Origin: an uncultured Prevotella sp.
GTDB taxonomy: Bacteria; Bacteroidota; Bacteroidia; Bacteroidales; Bacteroidaceae
DNA: 9,449 bases
Direction of reading: 5' to 3'
Assembly: GCA_905373605.1 (NCBI GenBank)
Contig: CAJPTO010000111.1
Coordinates: forward strand, 1 to 9,449
Shown: in pieces, positions 1 to 7,138 of the stretch
Position numbering within the stretch: the first letter of the stretch is position 1
Layout: each line of letters starts with the position of its first letter
Translations under genes and position numbers: made by a program
Notes under the pieces: generated by a model
Seen by the model: only the letters and a program-made list of their open reading frames with translations
The model's database searches: none
What the model was told of the DNA's origin: nothing

Positions 1-38
1 ACATTATCTTTAGCATCGTAATAGCACAGCATATTACT

Positions 39-60
39 CCCCTCTCCCCTTGGAGAGGGG
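39..60. repeat. GC-rich hairpin repeat (REP-like) behind pyrE
   Basis: A perfect 9-bp inverted repeat is visible: CCCCTCTCC at 39-47 and GGAGAGGGG at 52-60, with the 4-base loop CCTT. It is followed by a G-rich flank, TTGGGGGTGAGG (61-72). There is no T-run on either side, so a classical intrinsic terminator is not supported, although the stem lies 135 bases beyond the pyrE stop in its direction of transcription. Short GC-rich hairpins of this kind are often dispersed in intergenic regions of bacterial genomes; that this one is multicopy is inference. Confidence 0.6.
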
Positions 61-70
61 TTGGGGGTGA

Positions 71-180
71 GGCCAGTTGTGGGGCAGGTTAAGGCCGGTT
101 ATGGGGCAGGTTAAGGCCAGTTGTGGGGCAGGTTAAGGCCAATTGCGGGGCAGGTCAAGGCCAGTTGCGGGTCGGGGTGA
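71..180. repeat. Five 22-bp tandem repeats
   Basis: Five head-to-tail units of exactly 22 bases lie at 71-92, 93-114, 115-136, 137-158 and 159-180, each starting GGCC and of the form GGCCAGTTGTGGGGCAGG plus TTAA. A partial sixth unit begins at 181 (GGCCGTTTGTT). Units 1 and 3 are identical, units 2 and 4 differ from them by a few substitutions, and unit 5 is the most diverged (it ends GGGTCGGGGTGA). The array ends about 15 bases from the pyrE stop codon and would be transcribed in its 3' untranslated region. The unit length is not a multiple of three and no coding function is evident. Confidence 0.9.
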
Positions 181-194
181 GGCCGTTTGTTCGT

Positions 195-833
195 CTATTT
201 CCTTGGTTCCCACTCCGCAGGGTTCAGTCGCCACTCGTTCAACAGTGCCACATCCTCCTTGGCGATGTAGCCCGTTTCGGCGGCTTTCTGCACCACATGC
301 TCGTAATCGGTGAGCGTCACCAGTTTTACATTGGCCGCATTGAAAGCCTCTTCGGCCACAGCAAACCCGTAAGTGTAGGCAGCAACCATGCCCACCACTT
401 CGCATCCAGCCTTGCGGATGGCCTCAACAGCCTTCAAACTGCTGCCACCCGTGGAGATTAAGTCTTCGATAACCACCACCTTCTGCCCGGCTTTCAACTC
501 GCCCTCGATGAGGTTTTCCAGTCCGTGATCCTTGGGTTTGCTCCTCACATACACAAAGGGCAGCTGCAAAGCATCGGCAACAAGCGCACCTTGAGCAATG
601 GCACCCGTGGCTACTCCTGCCACTGCATCGGCCTCGGGGAAGTGTTCCAGGACGGCATGCGATAGCTCTAGCTTGATGAAGCTGCGAAGTTGAGGGAACG
701 ATAGCGTGCGGCGGTTGTCGCAATAAAAGGGCGACTTCCAACCCGATGCCCATGTGAAGGGGTCGTTGGGCTGCAACTTAATGGCGTTAACCTGAAGCAG
801 GCGTGCTGCAAAATCTTTCTTGATGTTGTCCAT
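195..833 (-). CDS. pyrE: Orotate phosphoribosyltransferase
   Basis: This cytosolic enzyme joins orotate to PRPP, giving orotidine 5'-phosphate and pyrophosphate, the fifth step of de novo pyrimidine synthesis. The 212-residue product has the normal length for the family. It carries the PRPP-binding motif VVVIEDLISTGGSS at residues 119-132 with the acidic pair E123-D124, and the mobile catalytic loop RSKPKDHG at 97-104, whose lysines and histidine contact PRPP in known OPRTases. The N-terminal stretch FTWASGWKSPFYCDNR (26-41) fits the orotate-binding side. The ATG at 833 is preceded by AAAGGA at a very short spacing, so start selection rests mainly on the family N-terminus. The gene stands alone on the minus strand, divergent from the receptor-like gene, with its own promoter about 105 bases upstream. 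The stop is TAG. No other pyrimidine gene is in the window. Confidence 0.97.
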   Translation of the reverse strand: MDNIKKDFAARLLQVNAIKLQPNDPFTWASGWKSPFYCDNRRTLSFPQLRSFIKLELSHAVLEHFPEADAVAGVATGAIAQGALVADALQLPFVYVRSKPKDHGLENLIEGELKAGQKVVVIEDLISTGGSSLKAVEAIRKAGCEVVGMVAAYTYGFAVAEEAFNAANVKLVTLTDYEHVVQKAAETGYIAKEDVALLNEWRLNPAEWEPRK

Positions 834-937
834 ATCCTTTGTGGAATTACGTGTTTGGGGGCTTTTACCATCGCCATTGCTAAAAAAACTGTTTCTGCTT
901 TGGCGCTAGCTCCGTGCCACTCATTATATATATGGTG

Positions 938-968
938 CAAAGTTACGCTATTTATCCTATCGGGCAAA
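938..968 (-). promoter_or_regulatory. pyrE promoter (Bacteroidetes -33/-7 type)
   Basis: Read on the minus strand, TTTG (968-965) is followed after 19 bases by TAACTTTG (945-938). This matches the Bacteroidetes primary-sigma consensus TTTG-N19-TAnnTTTG. Transcription would start near 931-935, giving pyrE an untranslated leader of about 100 bases. The leader has no obvious attenuator with a T-run. Confidence 0.7.
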
Positions 969-991
969 ATTTATGTGGCGCGTTCTGTGCG

Positions 992-1013
992 CTTTGTGCT
1001 TGCAAGCAGAAAG
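992..1013. promoter_or_regulatory. 22-bp palindrome, candidate operator in the divergent region
   Basis: Ten of the eleven base pairs of this dyad are complementary. The core TGCTTGCAAGCA (997-1008) is perfect, and it is flanked by CTTT (992-995) and AAAG (1010-1013), with only G996/G1009 breaking the symmetry. It lies 24 bases upstream of the pyrE -33 element and roughly 100 bases upstream of the likely start of the divergent transcript. Position and symmetry suggest a dimeric regulator site; the regulator is unknown. A small hairpin in RNA is the alternative, but the site lies outside both predicted transcripts. Confidence 0.4.
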
Positions 1014-1097
1014 ATAACAAGTGGAGATAAGGCTTTCAACCTCCCTCGAGTAAACGTTTTTTAACGCATTATTCTGCCTGCGTTTCGTTTATTTTTA

Positions 1098-1105
1098 TAA
1101 CTTTG
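1098..1105 (+). promoter_or_regulatory. -7 promoter element for the receptor-like gene
   Basis: TAACTTTG matches the Bacteroidetes -7 consensus TAnnTTTG. No good TTTG/TTG is found at the expected distance (about 1075-1080 reads TGCCTG), so the -33 half is weak and the promoter may need an activator. Transcription from about 1112 would leave a leader of roughly 30 bases before the ATG at 1143. Confidence 0.5.
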
Positions 1106-1142
1106 CTTATATCTTTCAATACCTATAACGCTATTGACGCTT

Positions 1143-3797
1143 ATGAGAAGAATGCCGACACCCCACGTCTTACCAACCCCATGCATGCCCTTACGGCTGG
1201 TCTTTGCACTGCTGATGCTCTGCATCGCGGCCATCGCGCATGCTCAAAACGTGGTGGAAGGCACCGTAACAACCGACTCGCTAAGCCCTAACACACGCTG
1301 CACCATCACCCTTTACGACAAAGACGGCAAGCAATGGCAAGCCTTGGCATGCGACGAACATGGGAAGTTTCGCGTTGAAAACGTGCCAACAGGGAACATT
1401 CGCGTGGAAGCAAAGGCCATTGGACACGTTACGCAGAGCAAGAAAGCCTTTCTTTTTGGAAACACTAAGATGCAAATGGACTTTGAATTAAAGGCGGAAG
1501 CAATCAACCTTAAAGAGGTTGAGGTGAAGTCGAGCCCGATGATTGTCAACGGAGATACCACTACTTACATCGTTTCGCGCTTCACAACGGGACGCGAAAA
1601 GGTGCTCAAAGACGTGGTGAACAACCTGCCCGGCGTGCGTTACGACGAGAAAGACAACTCGCTTACCGTCAATGGAAAACGCGTTAGCAAGGTGCTTGTG
1701 CAGGGAGAAGACCTTTATCAGGGCAATGTCTCCACGCCTATGGAGAACCTGCCCGCGTCGGGAGTGGATAATTTCAAGGTCATTGACAACTATTCAGAGT
1801 ATAACGTGTTCTCGGGTTTCAAGACAAGCAACCAAACGGTGGTGGATCTCTCGATGAACAAAAGCATGCACGGCCGCATCAAGGGGCAAGCAGAAGCTCT
1901 GGGAGGACTGCTCAACAAGGCCAGGGCCAACGCTTCGGCCATGATTTTGGGCAAGAAAATGATGGGAAACCTCATCGCCGCTGCCAACAACACTGGAGAA
2001 AGAGTGATGAAACCCACAGACATCGTGAACATCAGCGGTGGGTATGGCGAACTGTTTTCGGGCGATGACCCTATGGCCAACGCCCAAAAAGCATTCGCAG
2101 ACTATGCCATGATGCTCGACTATCGTGAGAATGTGTACCGCAGAAACAACGCTATGGCTTCGCTCAACACCATCTCCACACCTGGAAAGAACATCAAGGT
2201 GTTGTGGAATGGCATCGTGGGAGCTGACCGATACCGACTCAAAAGCACCGACAACTACGCCTATCATGGCGGCTTAAACTATACCGACTCGACACAGGAA
2301 CTACAGGATAAACACCATTTCCTGTCGAACATCAAGTTCAAATTGTCTAACCGAAAGAGCATGGAACTAACCATTACCAACCGCACTTACATCGGAACGA
2401 CAGACGGAAACGCAGACAGACAACTGCAAGGCACGGGGATTGGTGAGCATACCAATGGACGATTGGCCACGATAAACAATGCCCTGGTGTGGCTCTTGAG
2501 AAGCGGCAAGAACGTGTTTTGCTACAAAGCCGACCTCAATTTCTTGTTCAACGACAATCGTTACGACTTTGCCTCGCGCCCAACAACGCTCTTCAAGGCG
2601 GCCACTTTGCACGCCGAACAGAATGTCCGCAGGCTGGAATTCTCGGGTTCTGCACAATATGTGCGCCGCTTTGCCGACGACTACTTCGTGCGTGTGGCCT
2701 TGCGACATGCGCTGCAAAGCCACCGCACCACAACGATAAACGACAGCTTGGGCATGAACAACCCTGCCCTGAAGACGCCCTATAGCTTCTATGACAACGG
2801 CGCGGAGCTGAGTTTGAACAAAGATCAGGGCAAATTCCGCTTCGGTATTGGCGGCATCCTCCACCTGTTCAGCCTGCAATCGTCGCGCCAGTTGGCTTTC
2901 GGCGTGTCGCCAAAGGCGACTGTATCGCCACTGCTCAACCTCACCTATCGCCTCAGCATGACGCATTACATGGATCTGCGCCTTAAAAGTCGCTACCAAT
3001 TGGCAAGCAGTGGCGCGCTCATCGATGGGCCTAGCATCGAGAGTTTTCGGCGGGTGAACTACGCCGGGGTGGAGAATGCGCTCGAACATACCACCGAACT
3101 CACCGCCATGCAAGTGTATGCCAACATCATGAAGGGGATAACGCTCTTCAACATGCTGTCGCTTAGCTACAACCACAACGCCATCGTGAACGACTATCGC
3201 ATGCAAGACGGACTTGTTTCGCGCGTCGTTAGCCGGAATGTGTCGGGTGGTAAGGGGCTAAGCCTTGCCGCGATGATAGAGAAAAGGCTGGTGAACACGC
3301 CCCTCAACATGCGCCTTTTCGGTGGGATAAGCCTTGCACAGGCCCCCTTCTTCTACCAAGGCGTGGCACAAACGTCGCGCAGCAGGGCGTTCAATGCCAA
3401 CTTAAACTTCAAGACGTATTACAAACACGGCTTCAACGGCGAGCTGTTTGCCGCAGCTTCGTGGCTCAACGACAAGAGCGAACTGCTTCGTTCGCACCAA
3501 AACGACTACCGACTGGAGGGCGAACTGGGCTACATCGCCACCAAATGGCAAGCAACGGTACGACTAGGACAACGTTGGCGCAGGCTCAGCGGAACAAAAA
3601 CGGGATACACGGCCTTGCGGTTTGCCTGGGAATACGACCTCAACAAGAGCGTTCGGCTGAAGGCTTCGGCCCAAGATTTGCTCAACCTGAAGGAACGCAT
3701 GATGCAAGAACGCATGATTGACAACAACTATGTTACCACACGCAACATACATTACATGCCAGGAAACGTGATGTTGGGCGCGATGATTTCGTTCTGA
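1143..3797 (+). CDS. Outer-membrane TonB-receptor-like protein with CarboxypepD_reg domain (GLPGLI partner)
   Basis: The product is predicted to be an outer-membrane beta-barrel related to TonB-dependent receptors; its cargo cannot be told from sequence. Numbering from the ATG at 1143 (884 residues), a signal peptide with hydrophobic core LVFALLMLCIAAIAHA ends near A34. Residues 36-118 form a carboxypeptidase-regulatory-like beta-sandwich (EGTVTTDS ... GKFRVENVPTG ... RVEAKAIGH). Residues 120-240 are plug-like, with NGDTTTYIVSRF (136-147), NNLPGVRYDE (160-169) and VLVQGEDLYQGN (184-195). The rest is rich in alternating aromatic/polar strands and ends in MISF, the terminal aromatic usual for barrels. 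No clear TonB box is seen. An in-frame TTG lies at 1134 and further ATGs at 1152 and 1185; 1143 is preferred because it is the first ATG after the -7 element, but 1185 (MPLRLVFALL) also gives a neat signal peptide. The next gene follows after 45 bases. Known family context: such proteins are very often encoded just before a GLPGLI protein. Confidence 0.88.
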   Translation: MRRMPTPHVLPTPCMPLRLVFALLMLCIAAIAHAQNVVEGTVTTDSLSPNTRCTITLYDKDGKQWQALACDEHGKFRVENVPTGNIRVEAKAIGHVTQSKKAFLFGNTKMQMDFELKAEAINLKEVEVKSSPMIVNGDTTTYIVSRFTTGREKVLKDVVNNLPGVRYDEKDNSLTVNGKRVSKVLVQGEDLYQGNVSTPMENLPASGVDNFKVIDNYSEYNVFSGFKTSNQTVVDLSMNKSMHGRIKGQAEALGGLLNKARANASAMILGKKMMGNLIAAANNTGERVMKPTDIVNISGGYGELFSGDDPMANAQKAFADYAMMLDYRENVYRRNNAMASLNTISTPGKNIKVLWNGIVGADRYRLKSTDNYAYHGGLNYTDSTQELQDKHHFLSNIKFKLSNRKSMELTITNRTYIGTTDGNADRQLQGTGIGEHTNGRLATINNALVWLLRSGKNVFCYKADLNFLFNDNRYDFASRPTTLFKAATLHAEQNVRRLEFSGSAQYVRRFADDYFVRVALRHALQSHRTTTINDSLGMNNPALKTPYSFYDNGAELSLNKDQGKFRFGIGGILHLFSLQSSRQLAFGVSPKATVSPLLNLTYRLSMTHYMDLRLKSRYQLASSGALIDGPSIESFRRVNYAGVENALEHTTELTAMQVYANIMKGITLFNMLSLSYNHNAIVNDYRMQDGLVSRVVSRNVSGGKGLSLAAMIEKRLVNTPLNMRLFGGISLAQAPFFYQGVAQTSRSRAFNANLNFKTYYKHGFNGELFAAASWLNDKSELLRSHQNDYRLEGELGYIATKWQATVRLGQRWRRLSGTKTGYTALRFAWEYDLNKSVRLKASAQDLLNLKERMMQERMIDNNYVTTRNIHYMPGNVMLGAMISF

Positions 3798-3842
3798 AAC
3801 CGCCACAAAGACAATGTACATGAAACTTAAACCAATAAAAAT

Positions 3843-4562
3843 ATGAGAACAACCCTTTTAACTCTTGCCGCCATTTTGCTCGCGGCTCTGCCATTTTGCT
3901 CGATAGCGCAACAGCTAACCGTTGAATACGAGGTGCGCATTAACACCAATTCGCCCGACGCAATGAAGGATGCAGGCATGCCCGACGACATGCGTAAGGC
4001 TCTTGTTGCTGCTATAGCCGACGTTAAGTCTGTGTACATGCTGTGGATTGACGGCGCACAAACGGAAGGTCGCGTGCAAGCTTCGAAAGAAAAACAAATG
4101 ATTAGCTTCATGGGACAAAACATCGATGCCAACGACTTCATCAAAGGCCAGCTCGAAAACATTCAATATACCAACAAGGACACCAAACGGCAGGTGTCGA
4201 AAGTGGTGGTGATGGGTAAGCAATATTTGCTGGTGGACCCCTTGACACCCGACACTTTCGAAGTGCAACCCAACGAAAAGAAGGAGATTTTGGGCTACGA
4301 ATGTCTCAAAGCTGTTAGCAAAGACGGCAAGCAAACCATCTGGTTCACCAAGCATATACCCGTAGATGCAGGCCCCGTGTACGCCAATGTGGGCGGATTG
4401 ATACTTGAAGCGACTCTCAAAGACTACATCTTCGAGGCTAAAAAAATCGATACGGCTGTAGACCACGCCATTAAAGAGCCCACTGGAGGTGAACAAATGA
4501 CCGAAAAGGCCTTTAAAGAAAAGATGCAAAAGCTGGTGGAGATGATGAGAAGGGGGCAATAA
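3843..4562 (+). CDS. GLPGLI family protein, exported
   Basis: This 239-residue secreted or periplasmic protein belongs to a Bacteroidetes family of unknown biochemical role whose genes usually follow a TonB-receptor-like gene, as here. A signal peptide MRTTLLTLAAILLAALPFCSIA ends near A22 before QQLTVEYEV. The middle holds the family stretches EILGYECLKA (148-157) and IWFTKHIPVDAGP (166-178). The name-giving signature is degenerate: residues 182-190 read NVGGLILEA instead of GLPGLILE, so the first three positions are lost while GLI is kept. The C-terminal 25 residues are a charged helix (TEKAFKEKMQKLVEMMRR). There is no separate promoter in the 45-base gap, so co-transcription with the upstream barrel gene is likely. 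The pair probably works together at the outer membrane; that is inference from linkage. The signal-peptide coding region contains a 13-base direct repeat (3870-3882 and 3890-3902) read in two frames. Confidence 0.88.
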   Translation: MRTTLLTLAAILLAALPFCSIAQQLTVEYEVRINTNSPDAMKDAGMPDDMRKALVAAIADVKSVYMLWIDGAQTEGRVQASKEKQMISFMGQNIDANDFIKGQLENIQYTNKDTKRQVSKVVVMGKQYLLVDPLTPDTFEVQPNEKKEILGYECLKAVSKDGKQTIWFTKHIPVDAGPVYANVGGLILEATLKDYIFEAKKIDTAVDHAIKEPTGGEQMTEKAFKEKMQKLVEMMRRGQ

Positions 4563-4592
4563 CCCAGCCTTTTCCCGAATTATGCCAGTTTG

Positions 4593-4736
4593 TCTGATTA
4601 GTCTGTCTGGTCTGATTAGTCGGACTTGTCTGAGCTGTCAGACCAGTCTGACCAGTCAGACTAGTCCGACTAGTCAGACCAATCCGACCAATCCGATTGG
4701 CCCGAACAGTCCAATTAATCCAACCAATCAGACAAA
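4593..4736. repeat. Sixteen degenerate 9-bp tandem units with overall dyad symmetry
   Basis: Between the GLPGLI stop and the argS promoter lie sixteen consecutive 9-base units of consensus TCNGANNAG, starting at 4593 (TCTGATTAG), 4602, 4611 and so on to 4728 (TCAGACAAA). Left-hand units read TCTGA and right-hand units TCAGA, so the array is largely its own reverse complement around position 4644-4645. The last units drift toward TCCAACCAA. In one frame the units would encode S/T-x-x tripeptides, but the region carries a promoter just downstream and is better explained as non-coding. It lies 30 bases after the GLPGLI stop, in the presumed 3' untranslated region. Confidence 0.9.
4608..4681 (+). 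other. Predicted three-way-junction RNA structure in the 9-mer array
   Basis: TGGTCTGATTAGTCGGACT (4608-4626) pairs with AGTCCGACTAGTCAGACCA (4663-4681): 19 pairs with a single G-U wobble. The enclosed 36 bases contain two further perfect hairpins, GTCTGA/TCAGAC (4628-4633 with 4638-4643) and GTCTGAC/GTCAGAC (4646-4652 with 4655-4661). Almost every base is therefore paired in a compact branched fold. Weaker complementarity continues outward to about 4588/4701. There is no T-run after it, so it could be a processing or stability element, a Rho-type 3' end, or a DNA cruciform. The pairing is read directly; the function is inference. Confidence 0.55.
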
Positions 4737-4777
4737 AACAACTGGCTCAAGCATTCCCACTAGACCCCAAAACCCGC

Positions 4778-4806
4778 TTGTTATCCAAAAAAAATCGCTA
4801 ACTTTG
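4778..4806 (+). promoter_or_regulatory. argS promoter
   Basis: TTG (4778-4780) is followed after 18 bases by TAACTTTG (4799-4806), a good match to the Bacteroidetes -33/-7 consensus. Transcription should begin near 4812, giving a leader of about 35 bases before the argS ATG. No strong Shine-Dalgarno is present. Confidence 0.7.
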
Positions 4807-4847
4807 CACTTGCTTACACAAAAAAACAAGAACCCAACGCAAAAGAA

Positions 4848-6665
4848 ATGAATATCGAAAGCGAAATAATAGCAACCGTGATGCAGGCGGTGAAACAGCT
4901 CTATGGCCAAGATGTGCCGCAGAAGATGGTTCAGTTGCAAAAAACAAAGGCCGAGTTTGAGGGAAACCTCACACTCGTGGTGTTCCCTTTCCTGAAACTC
5001 TCAAAGCTGAAACCCGAAGACACCGCCCAACAATTGGGCGAATATCTGGCCGAACACTGCAAGGTGGTGCAGAAATTCAACGTGGTGAAGGGCTTCCTTA
5101 ACCTCGTCATCGCTCCCGAAGCATGGATTAGCTTGCTCAACCGCATCGACAGCGACCCACACTTCGGACAAAAAGCCGCCAACGAGCAGTCGCCGCTGGT
5201 GATGGTTGAATATTCTTCGCCCAACACCAACAAGCCTTTGCACCTTGGGCACGTGCGAAACAACCTGCTAGGATGGGCACTTGCACAGATAATGGAGGCC
5301 AACGGCAACCGCGTTGTGAAGACAAACATCGTTAACGACCGAGGCATACACATCTGCAAGTCGATGTTGGCTTGGCAAAAATGGGGCAATGGTGCCACTC
5401 CAGAAAGCACAGGGAAGAAAGGCGACCACCTCATTGGCGACTATTATGTGGCTTTCGACCAACATTATCGCGCCGAACAAGCACAGCTCGTGCAGCAATT
5501 CAAAGCCGAAGGACTAACCGACGAGGAGGCAGAAAAGCAAGCTAAGGAGGCTTCGCCGCTCATGAAAGAGGCGCGCGACATGCTCGTTCGTTGGGAACAA
5601 GGCGACGAAGCGGTGCGCGCATTGTGGAAAAAGATGAACGATTGGGTGTACGAAGGCTTCGACCAAACATATAAAATGATGGGCGTTGGCTTCGATAAGA
5701 TATACTATGAGTCGGAAACCTACCTCGAAGGTAAGGCAAAAGCGGAGGAAGGACTGAAAAAAGGACTGTTCTTCCGCAAGCCCGACGGCAGTGTTTGGGC
5801 CGACTTGGCCAATGAGGGGCTCGACCAAAAGCTACTCATACGCGCAGACGGCACCAGCGTTTACATGACACAAGACATCGGTACGGCCGAACAACGCTTC
5901 AAACAATACGACATCGACAAGATGATCTACGTTGTGGGCAACGAACAAAACTATCATTTCCAGGTACTCTCCATCATATTAGACAGGCTTGGCTTCAAAT
6001 GGGGCAAAGAACTCGTGCATTTCTCTTACGGAATGGTGGAATTGCCCAACGGAAAAATGAAAAGCCGAGAGGGAACAGTGGTGGATGCCGACGAGCTGAT
6101 GCAGGAAATGATTGACGCCGCACGCCGAACAAGCGAAGATTTGGGCAAGTTTGCCGACATGACCGAAGAAGAACGCAACGAGATTGCTCGCATCGTGGGC
6201 CTCGGCGCGCTGAAATACTTCATCCTTAAGGTGGATGCACGCAAGAACATGCTCTTCAACCCCGAAGAAAGCATCGACTTTAACGGCAACACGGGACCAT
6301 TCATACAATATACATACGCGCGAATACGCAGCATCATGCGCAAAGCCGAGGCCGAAGGCTTCGCATTGCCCAGCTCTTTGCCTGGCTCGCTGCCCCTCAA
6401 CGAGAAGGAAGTGCAGCTCATTCAAAAGCTCAACAGCTACGAAGCCGTGGTGGAACAGGCCGGAAAAGACTATAGTCCCAGTGGCATTGCCAACTATTGC
6501 TACGAGCTTACCAAAGACTTCAACCAGTTTTACCACGACTACAGCATCCTCAACGCCGAAAGCCAAGAAGCCAAAACACTGCGGCTGGCACTGGCTAAGA
6601 ACGTGGCCAAGACCATCAAGAACGGCATGCAGCTGCTGGGAATTGAGGTTCCAGAGAGGATGTAA
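4848..6665 (+). CDS. argS: Arginyl-tRNA synthetase
   Basis: This cytosolic class I synthetase charges tRNA-Arg using ATP and arginine, and is essential for translation. The 605-residue length is normal. An N-terminal Add-1-like domain spans about residues 1-105. The HIGH signature lies in SSPNTNKPLHLGH (123-135; H132, G134, H135) followed by VRNNLLG. The KMSKS loop is replaced by the family-typical GKMKSREGT (402-410). The tRNA-facing helical C-terminal domain includes FIQYTYARIRSI (485-496), the usual ArgRS boundary motif, and ends GIEVPERM. The start at 4848 (MNIESEI) is supported by the promoter position and by the family N-terminus. The gene begins its own transcription unit and is followed two bases later by a ribonuclease H-like gene, so the two are probably one operon ending at the terminator at 7128-7158. 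Confidence 0.98.
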   Translation: MNIESEIIATVMQAVKQLYGQDVPQKMVQLQKTKAEFEGNLTLVVFPFLKLSKLKPEDTAQQLGEYLAEHCKVVQKFNVVKGFLNLVIAPEAWISLLNRIDSDPHFGQKAANEQSPLVMVEYSSPNTNKPLHLGHVRNNLLGWALAQIMEANGNRVVKTNIVNDRGIHICKSMLAWQKWGNGATPESTGKKGDHLIGDYYVAFDQHYRAEQAQLVQQFKAEGLTDEEAEKQAKEASPLMKEARDMLVRWEQGDEAVRALWKKMNDWVYEGFDQTYKMMGVGFDKIYYESETYLEGKAKAEEGLKKGLFFRKPDGSVWADLANEGLDQKLLIRADGTSVYMTQDIGTAEQRFKQYDIDKMIYVVGNEQNYHFQVLSIILDRLGFKWGKELVHFSYGMVELPNGKMKSREGTVVDADELMQEMIDAARRTSEDLGKFADMTEEERNEIARIVGLGALKYFILKVDARKNMLFNPEESIDFNGNTGPFIQYTYARIRSIMRKAEAEGFALPSSLPGSLPLNEKEVQLIQKLNSYEAVVEQAGKDYSPSGIANYCYELTKDFNQFYHDYSILNAESQEAKTLRLALAKNVAKTIKNGMQLLGIEVPERM

Positions 6666-6667
6666 GC

Positions 6668-7138
6668 ATGGATTTGCAACTCGTTAATCCGCCATCGCAC
6701 CGCAACGACACGGTGTTGCCACTGCCCGATGCCGTGTCGGCCAACGCTTGGGCTGTGGATGCGGCTTGCTCTGGCAACCCCGGGCCGATGGAATATCGGG
6801 GCATTGACCTGCAAACGGGCTACACCGTGTTCCACTTTGGCCCTGTGCATGGCACCAATAACATCGGCGAATTTCTTGGCATCGTCCACGCTTTGGCTCT
6901 AATTCAGCAGAAAGGGCTCACCGATAAAGTGATATACTCAGACAGTTACAACGCCATTCTCTGGGTGAAAAAAAAGAAATGCAAAACCAAACTGGAACGA
7001 AACGCCAAGACCGAAGCCCTTTATCAAGTTATCGAAAGGGCCGAAAGATGGCTGCAAACACACGAAGTGACAACACAAGTGATAAAATGGGAAACCTCCA
7101 AATGGGGAGAAATACCCGCTGATTTCGGGCGAAAGTGA
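6668..7138 (+). CDS. Ribonuclease H-like protein (RNase HI fold)
   Basis: The 156-residue protein has the layout of a small RNase HI, which cuts the RNA strand of RNA-DNA hybrids at R-loops and primers. All four acidic catalytic positions can be placed: D31 in VDAACSGNPGP (30-40), E68 in NNIGEF (64-69), D92 in IYSDSYNA (89-96) and D152 in PADFGRK (150-156). About 25 N-terminal residues precede the first strand, and I see no viroplasmin-like hybrid-binding domain. A lysine-rich stretch KKKKCKTK (101-108) sits where the basic substrate-handle region is expected. The ATG at 6668 starts two bases after the argS stop, suggesting translational coupling. The stop codon lies inside the 5' arm and loop edge of the intrinsic terminator. 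Substrate specificity is not proven by sequence, but the complete catalytic set argues for an active enzyme. Confidence 0.88.
   Translation: MDLQLVNPPSHRNDTVLPLPDAVSANAWAVDAACSGNPGPMEYRGIDLQTGYTVFHFGPVHGTNNIGEFLGIVHALALIQQKGLTDKVIYSDSYNAILWVKKKKCKTKLERNAKTEALYQVIERAERWLQTHEVTTQVIKWETSKWGEIPADFGRK

Noticed and set aside
71..180. CRISPR array or iteron-type origin
   Set aside because: Units are contiguous with no spacers, there is no replication initiator or AT-rich melting region nearby, and the neighbouring gene is metabolic.
123..461. 112-codon plus-strand frame spanning the 22-bp repeats and the end of pyrE
   Set aside because: It runs antisense through pyrE, whose identity is secure, and starts within the tandem repeats.
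1134..1142. TTG as the start of the receptor-like gene
   Set aside because: An ATG follows three codons later with better distance from the -7 element; TTG adds only three residues and no function.
2367..3206. 279-codon open frame antisense to the receptor-like gene
   Set aside because: It is a mirror of a GC-balanced coding frame; the opposite strand has a continuous, family-recognisable protein, and no promoter or domain supports the antisense frame.
4593..4736. CRISPR array
   Set aside because: Units are 9 bases with no spacers and no cas genes nearby.
4582..4851. 89-codon frame through the 9-bp array, rich in S/T-x-x tripeptides and overlapping the argS ATG by four bases (ATGA)
   Set aside because: The periodic protein is a direct result of the 9-base units being divisible by three. 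A good promoter for argS lies inside the frame, the tail is A-rich low-complexity, and the array is better explained by its dyad symmetry.
5979..6566. 195-codon antisense frame within argS
   Set aside because: It lies wholly inside argS and reflects codon structure of the real gene; no start context or domain.
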